The notes: a model not told the origin generated them from the sequence alone. A stretch of 64,000 nucleotides of DNA from Liquidambar formosana (GCA_039720395.1 CM077826.1:39312587-39376586), one strand, 5' to 3'. Positions 47,201 to 62,200 are shown, counted from the first letter of the stretch. Numbers and translations are program-made.

Positions 47201-50200
47201 AAGAACTTTGTGTTTCTATCTCCTTCTTTCAACTACAAAAACCTAGACTTTTGCCTCCAACTAATTTCTTCCCATCTTCACAGGAAAGCTTGTACTGTAG
47301 GTCTGCAGCAGACCTAATGTTGCCTTCTTTTCATGCTTTAAAGGCTTCCTTTGTTAAGTCTTTATTTTTGTGGTATTCTAGTCACACTAATACTTGTAAT
47401 CTTTCTTTTGTTAACTTTGTGGATTACTTTAAGCTTTAGAGGGTAGTGTGGTTAGTCATTGTATATGGCCTATGTACATGGGCTAAGCCCTTTTTGTTCA
47501 TCAATACAAATTTACCTTATCAAAAAAATAAATAAATAAATAAATAATAATAATTATACTCTATTAAAAAGTGATTTTGTGAAAGCTTGTATGCTGGCTT
47601 TCTATGTTTTTGGGCCCATACCAACTATTAGTCTCTTACCATTTGACTTCTCTTTCTTCCATTGTGGTTGACTTATTAAGCAATGGTAGCTAAAACTCAA
47701 AAGGCTTCACGTGATATTTGAGAAGAGTTGTCTTCAAGTTTTTCTGTTTTTTTAATTTTGTATATAAAATTGATTGATTGATTTATTTATTTATCATCAT
47801 GTGAATGATATGTATTTTAAATATTTAATATTATCTGACATCTAAATGTTCAATTTGAATGAATTTCTACTATTTATTTTCTCAGCACATCACACTTTTT
47901 ATGCCCTACACAACACATACTTCCAAATCAATATCGATATATCCGTGTTTTAGGACCCTCGATATATCCATCGATATTGATATTTAAGTCCTTGGATGTA
48001 CCTATAGCTATACAACTCCATCTAAGGTCTCACTATTTTCTATTTTCCAGAGTGATGCTCAGATAAAATTTTAACGCACTACTTTTTTTCAAAACTATAA
48101 GAAAACTAGAAAGGAAAAAAAAAATCCATTTGAGCATTTAAAAACTATCTTATAAATAAAACACAACAAAAAATATTGGTGGAAATTAATTGCTTGAGGA
48201 CATATTCCAAAAAGTCTAAACTTCAAAGGAGTAGTCATTGTGGCATGAAAAACTCACTTCTCAACGGTTGCAAAAGGGATTACCAGTAAAGTAGGTATTT
48301 TAATAAAATTTAGGGTGGCAACAAACATAAAGGGGAGGTCCCTATATTTTCTCCAAACCTCAGGGAAGGGAGTGTAATTTACCCAAAGCATTATTTGAAT
48401 GAAAAGCAATGCCAAAAGCTATAATGCAGTGGTACATTTATTAAAATCATACCTCATAGTAACCATTTCAATCTTGGAGAACCTTTCAAGCATGGTTTGA
48501 TCACCGATAGGTGGGGTTCCAAAAGAAGGACTGTTTGCATTCAGTGGGACACTTGTATTGCCAACACTAGCTGGAGACCCAACTCCTGCTGGGGTCTTGG
48601 GGAGGGAATTTGATCTCCTCTTTGCAGCAAGTTGTGCCTGTTGTTGCCGTTGCATGGAATCATTAGCACTAGAAGTCAAAGATGGGGTGCCAACAACAGA
48701 AGGAACTGAGGTGACTGCTGCTTTCTCCTTTTGTGATGATCCAAATGGAGCAGTAGTAGCAGCCGCTCCAAACGGTCCTAATGAACCACTCGAGAAATCT
48801 GCAGATTTTGATGATAAAGGCGACTGTGCCAAAGCCCCTGCAGATATTCGAGGACTCTGCACTGACTTCCTTTTCTGGATCTGGTCCTCCTTTCTTGGAT
48901 CTTTCTCAATATGCTGAGTGAGATTATTCCATGGCGTCTGAGAGAAACCTGATCTCATGAACGCATGCTGTGGTAACCTTTGCTGAACCAGATGGTTTGT
49001 GTCCATATCCATAACGTGCATATCATTTTTACTCTGATTGAGCTCTGGTCTGTCCAATTTTTCTGTCTCAATCTGCTCTTCCTTGGGAATATATCTAAAT
49101 CCCTGCTGCCCCGCAGTGAATGGCATCAATCCACCCTCCTGGTTCAGGACCCCTTCAAACACCTGCGGGGAATACTTTTGGACCCCAGGATTCGCATACT
49201 GAATTCCTCTTGGATTTGATTGCTGCTGTAATAATGTATTCTTCCATTGTAAATCTGATGCATGGAGGCCATCCATATGTGGCCCTATTTGCTGTTGAAT
49301 ACCATCAGGACCCACAGGTGTAAGCCTACCTCTCTTATTAAAACTGGGTAAGGGTGACAATTGCCCATCTTGATTCTCCCTTTTTCCATGAAGAGTAGAA
49401 GCACTAGAGTTCATATTTTCAGGGTATGAGATCATGTCCTGCACAGGAGGGGAGGCACCAGGCGCATTTACAACAGATCCCAACCCATGATCCTGCATAA
49501 CTCTTGGATTCCCAACACCCATTTGATATTTCGATTGGTTTACCAATGGTAAGGCTGGAACAGAGGCATCTGGTATAAAGCTTTTAGGCCTCATGGCTAA
49601 CATATTGCTTTGACCAACATTCTGGGCTGTCAGATTCCCAGAGAGATGCAACATCATATCACTTGATATGGGTCCTGAGTCTCCCACTCTACCGTTTGAA
49701 CTTTCTGGCACTCTATCAATGCAAACTTTCTTCCCATGGATCTTATTATTAGATGTAAGAGTAACTTCTGTCATCTGCCTCAATCTCTTCTTCCGCAGAC
49801 TGCACAGGGCCAAATTGAGCTGCAAATAGAGAAACAGAGTTCAGATGCATGCAATCAGCTCTTCCAGCCCAAGATTATAATGTCAAACTATAGATTCGCT
49901 ACCTTTGTGGGAACTGGATTATCAGAGAGTCTGTCCAACTTGGGAGTAGGATCTAGACAAAGTTGTGGTTGCAGTGCTTTCAATATCCGAGACTCTACTT
50001 CCTAAATCCACGAGTAAACATTTATAATCCATGCTACATTCCAGCCACAATATATTTTTCCTGGCTACGGATGAGAAGTGTAAATGATACTTACCATCAG
50101 ATCACCGTATGTCCAAGTATTATTTGAGATCAATGGGATGTCTTTCACTACATTCTCCAAGGACATCCTAAGACATACTTTACTTACAACAGGAGATCTA

Positions 50201-53200
50201 TCCGCAGACAGAGCACTCTGTCCTGGTTCAGACACACACTTGCGATAATCTCGCACCTGCAAAAAAGTACCAACATCGCAGAATCATGAGATCCTAAAAC
50301 TAAGCTGCATTATTTGAGCAAAACTTCTAACATTCTAAATCTTTTTCAATGGTAGTAGTTGGAGAAGTACCACATCCCACATCGATTAAATATCGAGTTT
50401 AACATGACTTCATATGGCTGTTTGTTTGCACGGTCGGAAATATGTATGTCTTTGGGGGGAGCCATGGCACCCCCAAAGATTGAAAAGGCCTAATATATTT
50501 ATTTGAATATAAGGTAATTTTTAAAAAAAATTACATCAATGGCCCCTCCAAATTATTGTTTATTTCAAATATAATCTCCCAATTATAAGTAGATTTTCAT
50601 TCTCATGCCGTTTTTTCATGTTTTATTCCAAAAATTTGGAAACAAAGTTGGTAAGGTCTCAAAAAAGTGACAATTTGTTGTAATTTTAGCAATTCAAGGT
50701 ACTATGAATGTTGCAAAAAATTTTAGCACGACTTTGCAAATTAAAAACTATGTATATAAAATTTATTTTGGCCCCTCCAAGAAGAAATTCCTGGTTCCAC
50801 CACTGCCTGTTTGGGCCCACCACCTAAATTACCTAATAGCTTAGGCTTGTAGGTTGGAAACTTAACATGGTATCAGAGCATGTCACTCTTTGGCCGTTTC
50901 ATTCATGAGCCCGTTTTTTTTGTCCTTGTGACAGACCCATTTCTGTCTTGTTAGACCAACACGAGAGGGAATTGTTGGAAAAGTACCACATCCCACATCG
51001 ATTAAATATCAAGTTTAACATGGTTTCATTATTTCATATGCCTGTTTGGGCCCTCCATCTAATAGCTTAGGCTTTTAGGTTCGAAACTTAACAGTAGTCT
51101 ATGATATCAATTGGGAAAAAATAAGAAAGTCCAACTGAGGGTAAGTTTCAATGTGATGTCTCTTTGCTTAAGAATCCATTTATCTCAAGTCATTTCATTT
51201 TTGAGTTTTGACAAAGTTAGAAAAAGTATCATGAGAGGAGCCCATGGTCAAATTTTAGGGTTTTTGCTTGGGGAGGAACGCCGTATTCTCCAGATCAATT
51301 CGAAGACGTTTGATCTAACTCGATCTTCTCAAGGCTTTCAGATCTGCGAAAGAGGTCGAGGATTCTCTAGATTCATTGTTTTGGGTAACCTGGGTTTCAA
51401 TTGGTTCGTCTATTGCTTGTCTAAATCGATTGAGTGCAGAAGGCTTCCATTCTGGGTCAGAGATTTGGAGGAAGATGGTAGAAGATTTTGCTGGCAGATT
51501 AGATCAAACAGCTATGGCTCTTACATTTTCCTTTCGGTGATGTTCAATGATGGTCGTAGAGTGGAAGGTGATTATTCTAGAAGGTGATGACGGAAAGGGG
51601 TGGTCATCGATGATGGAGGTGGTTCATCGTTGGGTTCCCTCGCCATTGAAAGCTCAATCACCTCTTTTCTCGCACCGTGCATATGATGCTAAGGAAGAGA
51701 TTAGGGTTTTGCATCCTTCCCCCCTCTCTTCTCTTCGTTTGGAAAAAATGTACTGTCAAGCAGCCGTCGTTGAGGTTTTTCCTTTAGATAGGGGATGTGA
51801 GGTGCTGAGTCGGGACAATTACATATACGTCTCTCCGAGGGTGGATGGGGTCCGACTTAGAGCTAGACATCTTCGAAGATGTCTAATTGGCAATTCATAG
51901 GTGTTCAGTGCTCGCTCAAATCTATTGTCAATTTCGTTAACAAAAGGTGGGTGGTTCTGGTGGGGGTTAGGGTTTCGATTTTGCCTGGAGATTTGTTCCT
52001 TTTCTAGTTCCCTTCTGAGAGCGAAGCTCTTCGTATTATGCGAGACGGGTGCATACACTTTTTTGGTGGTCAACTTCTGCTCGATTGGTGGATTCTTGAT
52101 GCCGGATACTCTTCGTCTATGTATCGAGAAGCTGGGAGATAGATCAGAATGGAAGTTCTTCCGTTGCATCTTTAGGATTCCTCTCTCTTTAGAGATGTGG
52201 GTGATCTGTGCGAAGGTTTTTTAAAAGCTAATCTTTCTAGTAACGCTACTATGTCTGAAGTCAGATTGAAAGTTCGAAGAATTGGACGACTTCCTGATTT
52301 CCTTAGAGTTTCGGATGGTGCACGTTGCTTTCACATCTTCATCTCTAAGGTTAAAGGTGTGTCGTTAAAGCAGATAGGGCCGACTCAAGCTAGGGTTTTC
52401 AGCGACAATGGTGGCGGCAGCGATGGAGATAACCCTAATGCATGCTTGAGTATAAGGGTGTCTATAGGGACAAGGGTTTCCAAATCACGTGCGTTGCATG
52501 TGAGTTATAGTCGAGGCTCATGGAGAGTGGCCAAAAAACCTGACGGGCTCAGGCCAAAGTTTTCTGGGTTGGTTGAGAATGAGCTAAAGGCATTTAGGTT
52601 GGGGGTTAAGGATGTTTTGGGCCCTTGTTTTCAAAATGGGTTGGCCCATGAAGTGGGTGTTTCTTCGTTGAACTCTGATACGTGTCCTGTTGATGATAGG
52701 CCCAATCGGCAAGTCTCTTTTGAGCTGGATAGGGCCAATGGTTGCAAAACATGGGTTTTGACTAACTTCTATAACCTAGAACCCACTCCTACAGTAAGCG
52801 ATAGTGGGATGGTGATGGCGTTGTCTGCTACACTCGTTCTTGGTGAGTGTTCGACTACACTCGTTCTGGTGAGTGTTCGACGGATGGGGATGGGTTTATT
52901 GGGAGAGTTGCTTTGTTGGTGGGGTATGCACTCAGTCTTGTTCAAGCAGTGGTGCATAGTGATGATTGGAAGGATAGTAGAATCACTTATTTGCAAGAGA
53001 TGGGTGAACACAGGACTGAATACAACTCTTATGGCTCTTTTGTTGAAGTAGATAGTAATCACTTACTTGGGGAAGGTGCGTCCTTGATAGGGGAGCCAAT
53101 TGATCTCACCCCGTTGGCTCTACTTCCCCCTATAGATATGATGTCTCGAGAGGATTCTAATGAGGCAGCATTGGAACACACAAAAGTATTAGAGTGGGTT

Positions 53201-56200
53201 CTAAAGAAAATTAACAGCTTCAGGAAATTCGTGGAAGTTTCTTATGATGAGTTTAAAGGACAGGCAGCTAAGTTGTTCTCTGCCATTGAACATCGATGGA
53301 GGTCTAGCAAGAGTACTTCTCCGGTAAGCTGGGTTTCAAAATATGGGACTAGAGGGGTTAGGAAACTCAAGAATCTGCATTGCTCTATTAACTACGATGC
53401 GGCGATAGATACTAGGAGTGAAGGAGGGAGGGGAAGGAGGGGAAGAATTCTACTATTACAAAGTGTTTAATGCGCATTGTGTCTTGGAACATTCACGGGG
53501 CTAATGATAAGGCGAAGCGCTTGAGTGTTAAACTGGCGTTAAAGCAATAGAAGGTGGATGTGGTGGTCCTCCAAGAGACGAAAATGGAGGATTTTAATAG
53601 GGAAGTTGTTTGGGACATCTTGTCGTCTCGGTTTGTTGATTGGGAGGACCTTGGTGCTAGGGGGACGATAGGGGGAATTGCTATGGTTTGGGAGAACAAA
53701 TTATTGGTTAAGGTGGAGTCGAGAGTGGGTCAGTTCTCAATTTCTGTTTTGTTTCGTAATCTTCACTCTGGGTTGGAATGGGCACTTTCCAGCATTTATG
53801 GTCCTTTTGGGACAGCAGAGCGCCACGCTTTGTGGGCTGAATTAGAGGATGTCAGGGATGCTTGGGGAGTTCCCTAGTGGTGCATCACGGGTGATTTTAA
53901 CATAGTGAGGTTTCCTTCTGAAAGATTGCGGGAAAGCGGATTGACTAGTGCAATGTTGGATTTCTCTTAATTCATTAATAGGAATGAACTAGTTGATCGA
54001 CCTTTGGTTGGAGGGAAGTTCACATGGTCGAATAATCAAGATCCTCCTGCGATGTCCCGTCTAGACAGGTTCTTGTTTTCTAGGGGTTTTGAGAATCTTT
54101 TTCCTAGGATGGTGCAATCAGTTCTGCTAAAGCCATGCTTTGATCATGTGCCTATTTCATTAGATTCAGAGGGGTTTCATCACTAGAAGGGTCCTCGTTT
54201 TGAAAATATGTGGCTTATGGTTGATGGGTTTATGGATTTGGTTAAGATTTGGTGGGAGTCATATTTGTTTGATGGCTCTCCTAGCCATGTGCTTATGTCT
54301 AAACTTCGCGCTTTGAAGAAAGATTTGAAGAAGTGGAATGTGGAAGTGTTTGTTTGGCAGGATTGAGGTGAAAAAAGCATCTTTGCTTAATAATATTCAA
54401 CAGCTTGATACTAAAGAGGAATATGGGGATCTGGTTAATGAGGATAGAGTTTATAGGGAAGATCTTAAAAAGGAATTTGCTCTTTTAGCCGAGATGGAGG
54501 AAACTTCTTGGTGCCAAAAGTCAAAGGAATTATGGCTCAAGAATGGGGATAGAAACACCTGGTACTTCCATCAGTTGGCTAACCCGCACCACAGAAGAAA
54601 TTTCTTTGGTAAGTTGAAGGTTGATGGGGTGGTTGTGGATCAGGAAGAAGAGATATTCACTGCTATTGTGGACTTCTATTCTCGACTCTTTAAGGAGCAA
54701 GAAGATTAGAGACCTTTGATGGATGGAATGCACTTTGACACTATTAATGAGGAAGATGAGGTTTGGCTGGAAAGAAGTTGGGACAAGGTTGAAGTTTTGG
54801 AGGCTATTAAGAGTTCTAATGGAGATAAAGCTCCAAGACCAGATGGCTTCACTTTGGCTTTCTTTCAGTCCTGTTGGGAAGTAGTTAAGGGTGATGTTTT
54901 AGGGCTTTCAATCAATTTTTTCATGATAGCCGATGGGAGAGAAGTATTAATGCGACTTTTATCACTTTAATCCCAAAGAAAGGGGATGCAGTGGAGTTAA
55001 GATATTTTAGGCCCATTAGCTTAGTGGGGTCTATGTATAAGATTTTGGCCAAACTCTTAGCAATGAGGTTGAAAAAAGTGGTGCATAAAATCGTGGGCCC
55101 TTTCCAGAATGTTTTTGTTATTGGTTGTCAAATATTGGATGGAGCTCTTATTGCTAATAAATGTGTTGACTCAAGGTTAAGATGCAGTTCTCCAGGTTTA
55201 ATCTATAAACTTGATATAGAGAAAGCTTATGACCATGTCAATTGGAGGTTTTTACTCTACCTGTTTAATAGCATGGGGTTCAAAGAAAAATGGGGGAAGT
55301 AGATGGAGTGGTGCATCAATACCGCTACTTTCTCGGTCATGGTTAGCTCCAAAGGTTTGCGATAGGGGGACCCACTTTCGCCTTTTCTTTTCATCCTAGT
55401 GATGGAAGCTCTTAGCAAAATGATTAATCGAGCGGCAAAAGGGGGTTTAATTGAGGGTTTTGGAGTTGGTGGGAGAGGTGTGGTGGGGGACAAAATTTAT
55501 CACTTATTATTCGCAGATGACACCATTATTTTTTGTGGAGCTGATAGTGAGCAACTTAGAAATATGAGATGTGTCTTGTTATGCTTTGAGGCGGTGTCAG
55601 GCTTAAAAATTAATTTGAGGAAGAGTGAGATTATTGCAGCGGGAGAAGTGCCTGATTTGGACTCTTTGGCTACTAATCTGGGTTGCAAGGTAGGGATGCT
55701 TCCTTCCATTTGCCTGGGACTGCCTTTCGGGGCTAAATTCAAGTCTAAGGTAATGTGGGATCCTATTATTGAATGCTTCCAAAAGAGGCTGAATGGGTGG
55801 CGAAAGGGTTACTTGTCTAAAGGAGGGAAAATGACTTTGATTAAGAGCACTTTAGCAAGTTTGCCAACCTATTTTATGTCATTGTTTGTTTTACCTCAGT
55901 CAGTGGCTGCTTGCTAGGCTGGAGAAAATTCAACGAGACTTTTTGTGGTTAGGGATGGAGGGGAAGCATAAAATGCATTTAGTTAACTGGAAGAAGGTTC
56001 GCTCTTCTAAGGTGGCAGGAGGTCTGGGTTTCGTCCTCTTCTCCGTTCAAATCAAGCTTTATTAGCTAAATGACTATGGAGGTATGCTGTGGAAGATGGG
56101 ACGCTGTGGAAAAATGTCATTAAGTGGAAGTATGGTAATCTAGAAGGGGGATGGTGTTCCAAGGCCCCTTGGGTTCTTACGGATGTGGGGTGTGGAAGGC

Positions 56201-59200
56201 CATTAGGGGAGGCTTAGAGGAGTTTGCAAAGGGGGTTCAATTTAGGATTGGAGATGGCCAGAGGGTGTGATTTTGGCTTGATTGCTGGTGTGGTGACTCC
56301 CCCTTGGCTATTCAGTTTCCTCAGCTTTTTCTTATTGCTCAAAATAAGGATGCGTGGGTGGCAGATTATGTGGACTGGGCAGTGGGGGATAGGCTGGTGT
56401 GGAATATTGATTTAGTTAGGGATTTGCATGAGAGGGAAATTGATGAAGTTTTACTGCTGCTTGAGATTTTGAGCACTGTCGAGGGTGCATAGGGGAATGG
56501 AGGATCGTATATTGTGGGATAAAGGAAGGGATGATAAGTTTTCTGTTGGTTTATTTTTTCATTCTATGCACAGTTCAGATAGGAGTTTCTTTCCGGCCTC
56601 TCATGTTTGGGTCCCTAGAATTCCATCCAAGATTTATTTCTTCATGTGGACTACTGCTCACAGAAAATGCCTTACCATGGATGAATTACAAAGGAGGGGT
56701 TTGCAATGTGTAACAGGTGTGTTTTGTGTAAAAATCAAGAGGAGTCCATTGATCATTTGCTTCTTCACTGCTCGCTGGCAAAGGAAGTTTGGGCTCGTGG
56801 GTTCCATGTTTTTGGAATTAATTGGGTGGTTCCAAATTCAGTGTTGCTCTTGATGGAAAGTTGGCAATGCAAAAGCAAGAAAAAGGACCAGCGAGCGGTG
56901 TGGAGATGTCTTCCTCATGCTATTTGTTGGACTTTATGGAAGGAGAGGAATTTGAAAATTTTTGAGGAGCAAGAAAAGTCTGTACAGCAACTACAGTATA
57001 CTTTCTTAGGTTTCCTTTTTGAGTGGGGGCAATTGCAATTTTTGGGAGAGTGATTGCCTTTTTCTGATGTCCTTGTGTTCTCTAAAGCTTTAGCTCTTCT
57101 TCCTTTGGTTTCTTTGTAGTGGGGTTTTGCGTTCTCTGCTCTTTGTTTTTTTTCCTCTGTATACAGCCTGTGTACATGTGCTTTGCACTTTTTTTGGTTT
57201 TATACTTTTATATAATGATTACCTTATCAAAAAAAAAGAAAAGAAAAAGACGGATGAGATAATCATATCATTAAACCATTTAGATAGGTTATCTCTGACC
57301 TAGACGACAAAATCACCAAATAAATATAATAAAATATGCATCCACTGTAGATTACCTTTGCCCTATACACTAGCAGATAGATGACACAAGTGATGCATGT
57401 GCAGAAGGCAATAGTGGTGAGCCTGGTGGAAATAGTGGAAAGAGTGGCTCTGTGATGATAGGTGCAAATAATGTGTGCTCACAAGATACTGGCAGTGACA
57501 ATAGAACAAGCAGTAGAAGGTGGTAATGTGGCAGTGATGGCTAGGCATGGTAGTGCAGTTGTGCTAAAAGGTTTGCAGCACGTTCAGTTGTCAAGTGGCA
57601 GTGTTATTGGTAGTGGGGATAGTGCAATGGTATAGGTTAAAATTTGCTTCATATCACAAGTGAGAAATGGTTCTTAGCCGCCAGTGACTGGCTCAATGAG
57701 CACCTTTGGGCGATGGTTTTTCGATCCTAACTCTCACTTGAGATTTATTAATTCTATTATCAGACAAGTTAACATACAGTAGGTTTTACTAAACAAATGG
57801 TTGTTACCATTTAAACCTTTCACATTATAGGCTTGCTTTTAATCCAAAATTCTGAACTTAAAAATGACTCACCTCACACAAAAGTGTCCCATCAACATAT
57901 TTGCAGGGTACATCATCTAGTATATCTCCAGGCAACCGGCCCGACTCAATCGCCTCCAAGGACATGGATTCATTGCAATGGAAAAAAGTTTAGTACAAGA
58001 ACATCTTAGAACAAAAATAAATATTACAGTGAGAAAATAAACAAGCAAACGACAAAAAATTGAAGGTAAAACGTAGAGATCTTATGATGACATAGCTCTT
58101 GATTAGAGAAGAATACCCTTGTTGCCTAAGCATATAGTCATGGGCCCCATGACAATGACGAACCCTTTTTGGTCAGAAGGAAAGTGTCCATTATAGTTTA
58201 TAAAGCCTTTTTGGTCTAAAGAAAATACTGTTTGGGATATTTTAGTAATTTTACAAACTTTCTATCTTCTATAGTTTTTATTTTGGTTAACTTTCTAAGA
58301 GTTTCCTATTTTTAATTTGAGTCCAATTAGGAAGATTTCCTTAGGTTACTAAATTAGCCCATTAAAAGTTTAGAAACCTTCCATTTTAGAAAATTTGAGT
58401 CCTAATGGTTCCTATATTGATTAGTCTTGTTCTCAAAAAAAATTTACTAGCCTAGCGAGTTTTCTAGAGTCTATAAATAAGGACCATTGTACCAAAACGA
58501 ATTTAGACTTTACTCAATGAAATATTGAGTGCCTTGGTTGCATTAGTGAAGGCATGCTTGCCCAGATTCTCTCTTCTTCCTCTTCTTCTTCTTCCCTTTC
58601 TTTAATTCTCCACAATGCTATGTTTTCTGATCAACCCATAACAATTCATTGTTTTCCCAACCTAAAACCCTATTCCCATTACCCTATCCCTATTACTATG
58701 CCATAAAACTCTGCCCTATCATCCAAAATCCTAAAATAGTTGCTGTCCAGAATTCCGGCAGCCTATTTTTTGAAATTCCAACCACTTACCACCTTTAAAT
58801 CTTGACCAACTCTAACCCCAATTCACCTGCAAAGCCTAATACCCATTTACCACCCTTCAAAACCTAAACTCACAGGTCTTAGCCCACCATAACAATCACA
58901 TACAACATTAACTTAGTGTTGTACTGCATGTCTGCATCATCTTATAAAATTCAACTGTTCATGACCAGCAAAGAAGAAAAGAAGAAGTAACTTTGAAGAG
59001 GCTAGGTACCCTCCACCCACCCCCTCCTTTTCCAAGGGATGCCAATTTGTTGAGTAACAACCACTCCCCTCCCCCATGTGCGCCCACACATGGTACAGGT
59101 TTGGGATAATATTCGGGCGTGGGATGGGGTTGGGTTAATAAATATCTCAAAACCAAATTTGGGTTCAGAGCGGCTTCAGGTTTGGCAGGTTATTAGTTTT

Positions 59201-62200
59201 GCACTATTTCATATACACTTTGATATTTAAAAGCTTATTTAGTTATAAATTTACAAAAATAGATACATTAAATCGGTTAGTGAGTTAGTAAGAGCCATCA
59301 TGTAATTGGAAAATTTCGTAGTCAAAACATGTCAGATTGTAAAGATCACAGTTAGTTTTCCTTAAGTTGTGTTGATTGAAGAACTGAAGCAGCAAGTGGC
59401 TCATTGTGAAGATTCCTCTTGGAGCCTTTGGATCCTCTCATTAGGATAGTAAGCATGACTTAAAAACCAATTTAATCAATGTATCTACGTAGGTAGTTTT
59501 CTAATTGGGGATTTAGATTAATTGTTGGTTAACTTTGGGATTGGTTCAATTACTGTTTTTGCTATTTGATACGCTTACTAGGCAAGCTCACTTGAGCCAA
59601 TATAGACTTGCTTGAGCCACTTTGTATCTGCAAAATTCTCACTCAAGACCGGATTAGCTTGAGCCATATCAAATCAGTAGCTAGTTAACCTTTATCACTC
59701 GAGCCAACCAAAGTCAGTAGGCTCGAACAAGGCCTACCTGGCTTGAGTGAGATTTGAGATCTCAACATCCTAAGAATATGTTAGTTTCCTATTTTGGTTG
59801 AAAACTAGAAACCCTTACATATTGTGTCAGGAGGTCTAATTAGCTGAATAAATTGATCAAATCCCACATAATTTTTAAGGTGCTTTTGACCTAAATATAG
59901 AGAAAAAGCTCAACATTGTCCTCTCCATCTCAAGAACACCAAACCCCAGATGTGAGTAATGATTTTTAGAGTCTAATAAACCACACCATCAAAACTACTT
60001 CCACAAAGTGTGAGAGAATCCAAGGTACTGGATCCGGTGGTAGTCTTCAGAGAATTCCTCAGAAGAAGCGTCATGGAGTTTGGTGTGGAGTGACTAGGGT
60101 TCAGTTGTGGTTGTACGATAAAAAGACAACTCTATCCCAAATCGCCTCCTTCGAAGAGAACTTATCCTAAAAAATCCAAGCATTTCTCTCCAACCAAAGC
60201 ATCCAAAAGATTGCTATCACTGCACAAGACCATAGAATATGACTTCTCCTTACTCCCTAACCCGCTAATCCTCTATACTGACCTTCATCATAGATTTAGC
60301 TTCCAATGGAGCAACCCAACACACCCTACAAAGACCAAACAAGTGCTACCAAATCCCAAGAGCCAATGGACAATGAAGAAACAAGTGATTCACTGATTCT
60401 CCTTCGCTTTTGCACATCGCACAAACATCGAGGTTGAGCATCTTGTGAGGCCTTTTGGATTGAAGATTGACATTAGTAGGTTTTATTGTGTTATGGGGAT
60501 GAAAATACGAGGTAAGTATCTCCCTATGTTATATCTACGATATCAACGGTTCAACCTTGGCTATTTAAATTGGATCTAGGAAGTTGGGATTAAGGGGCAG
60601 AGATCTTGATGTAAGGGGGAGAGTTTTTGAGATATTTGAAAGTCACGTGCTTTAACGGTATTCTAATTATTGACATTGAGCTTGTGTCGTAATTGTTGTA
60701 TTTCATAAGAGTTCAGTTTAGTCAAGAAAATTGCCAAGGGGGAGATTGTAAAGGTACAAGTCTTATGTCGCAAGTTCCTTGACAAACCTAGTTGAGTCAT
60801 AGAAATCCAATTCAATAGCTTAAGTCACAAGACTGAGAAAGTCAACAAGGTTCAAAAACCAAAAGCAAGCTTCGCACACAAAATGAGGAAATGGTACGAG
60901 CTTCAAGGATTCGTAACGGAGTGATGAGCAAATACGAAAGTGGTTGGAACAAGCTTAAGGCAAGTTAGTTGAGCATTGAAAGCCCAAGGAACAAAACAGT
61001 GAAATACACATCGACTGCATCGAAATTGGTCGATCAGTTTCAAAGCGGGTGACCTACAGAAGCAACATTGGAAGCAAGCTTGGACTAGCCACTGACAGTC
61101 GACTGACCCCAAAAATGGGTCAACCAATACAACGCGTCACCAGAACTTCAATGCACCACCAAGCCACTAGCGATCGACAAAACCCAAAATAGGATGACCG
61201 ATTTTCTAGTGATGACAGCTCTTCATCAGTTTCGAAATTCAAATTGAAGATCTCAATAGAGCTATTATGGATCTCCTTTGAAACATGTTGAAGGTCAGAT
61301 TATTTACGAAGGAAATTCTGCTTGAAGAGTAGGATGTTTTTCCCTACCTACCCCCAATTTGTGTCTATGTCGAATATTTGAAGACCATCATTTAGGGACC
61401 TCTCTCACTTTGCAGAAGAACTTTCGGAAGAAAACTTTGAGAACCAAGAGAAAGAGCTTGACAGTTATATCCTCGAAGAGAGCTTCAAAAGATTCGTAAA
61501 AGCTTCAGGGTATAGTTAAATCAAAGAAGAAGCTTTCGCATCCATTCCATTGACACTATTCTTCATCGATCAATGGTGCATTGAAGGAAAACAACAATTG
61601 GAATTTGTGCTACAACGATCTAAACTGATTTGCTAGTATTTGCTAGTATTGTTTCTACTACAATTTTGAAAGTATAATCATACTTGTTACCTGGGGCGTA
61701 TCCACAAGGGAGGACCTTGTGTGTAGTGAGATGACTCCTACCTGTTCGTTGTATTTGCAAGGAAGGACCCTCGTGTATAAAAGACAGGACTCATTGGAGG
61801 GTTTGTGATAAACTTGCAAAACCTGGGTTTAGTGGTGTAATTGTGAAACACCCGACTAGTGAAAAATCCAGAAGTGAGGGTTTTCCTTTCGGGAGTAGAC
61901 GAAGGCTGAGGCCAAACTACTAGAAATTGCGTGTGCCTTGTCTCTTTATTTTTCATACTTTAATTTGTGTTCTATTGCTTTAATTTCTGCGCATGGTTAT
62001 TATTAATATCACTGTGGTGGATGATTGTTTATATTTGTTGTGATAGTTACTATGCATGCATCAAGGAATTAGCATAATTACTTTAAGGACATTGAATAAT
62101 AGCTTGTACAGTAAAATATTTAGCAAATTGCTGTGTGATTGATTATCTTGGGCTTGGGCTTGAACTTGTGATATACATTCTAAAAATATTGTTGTGCTTG

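Larger units (their letters stand above)
42991..47278 (-). pseudogene. L1-type LINE ORF2 fragment (RT and zinc domain), antisense to + strand
   Basis: Read right to left: linker [13 protein letters not shown] and [10 protein letters not shown] (47278-46902), then an inserted hAT-type element (46893-45195), then reverse transcriptase pieces [17 protein letters not shown] and [12 protein letters not shown] (45042-44782), [12 protein letters not shown] and [17 protein letters not shown] (44468-44028), and a C-terminal zf-RVT-like zinc domain [21 protein letters not shown] (43484-42991). Several stops and frameshifts break the frame. The 5' endonuclease and ORF1 are missing. The LINE is in the same orientation as PHL, inside its 8.1-kb intron. 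It contains the 24-nt poly-C run at 43890. Confidence 0.85.

Noticed and set aside
47279..47439. Small host gene with [20 protein letters not shown]
   Set aside because: It matches the C-terminal part of the nearby LINE and is followed by a LINE-type A-rich tail.
50868..50880. tRNA gene or tRNA fragment
   Set aside because: TGGTATCAGAGCA is a primer-binding site; no cloverleaf can be built around it. No other tRNA or rRNA gene was noticed in the window.
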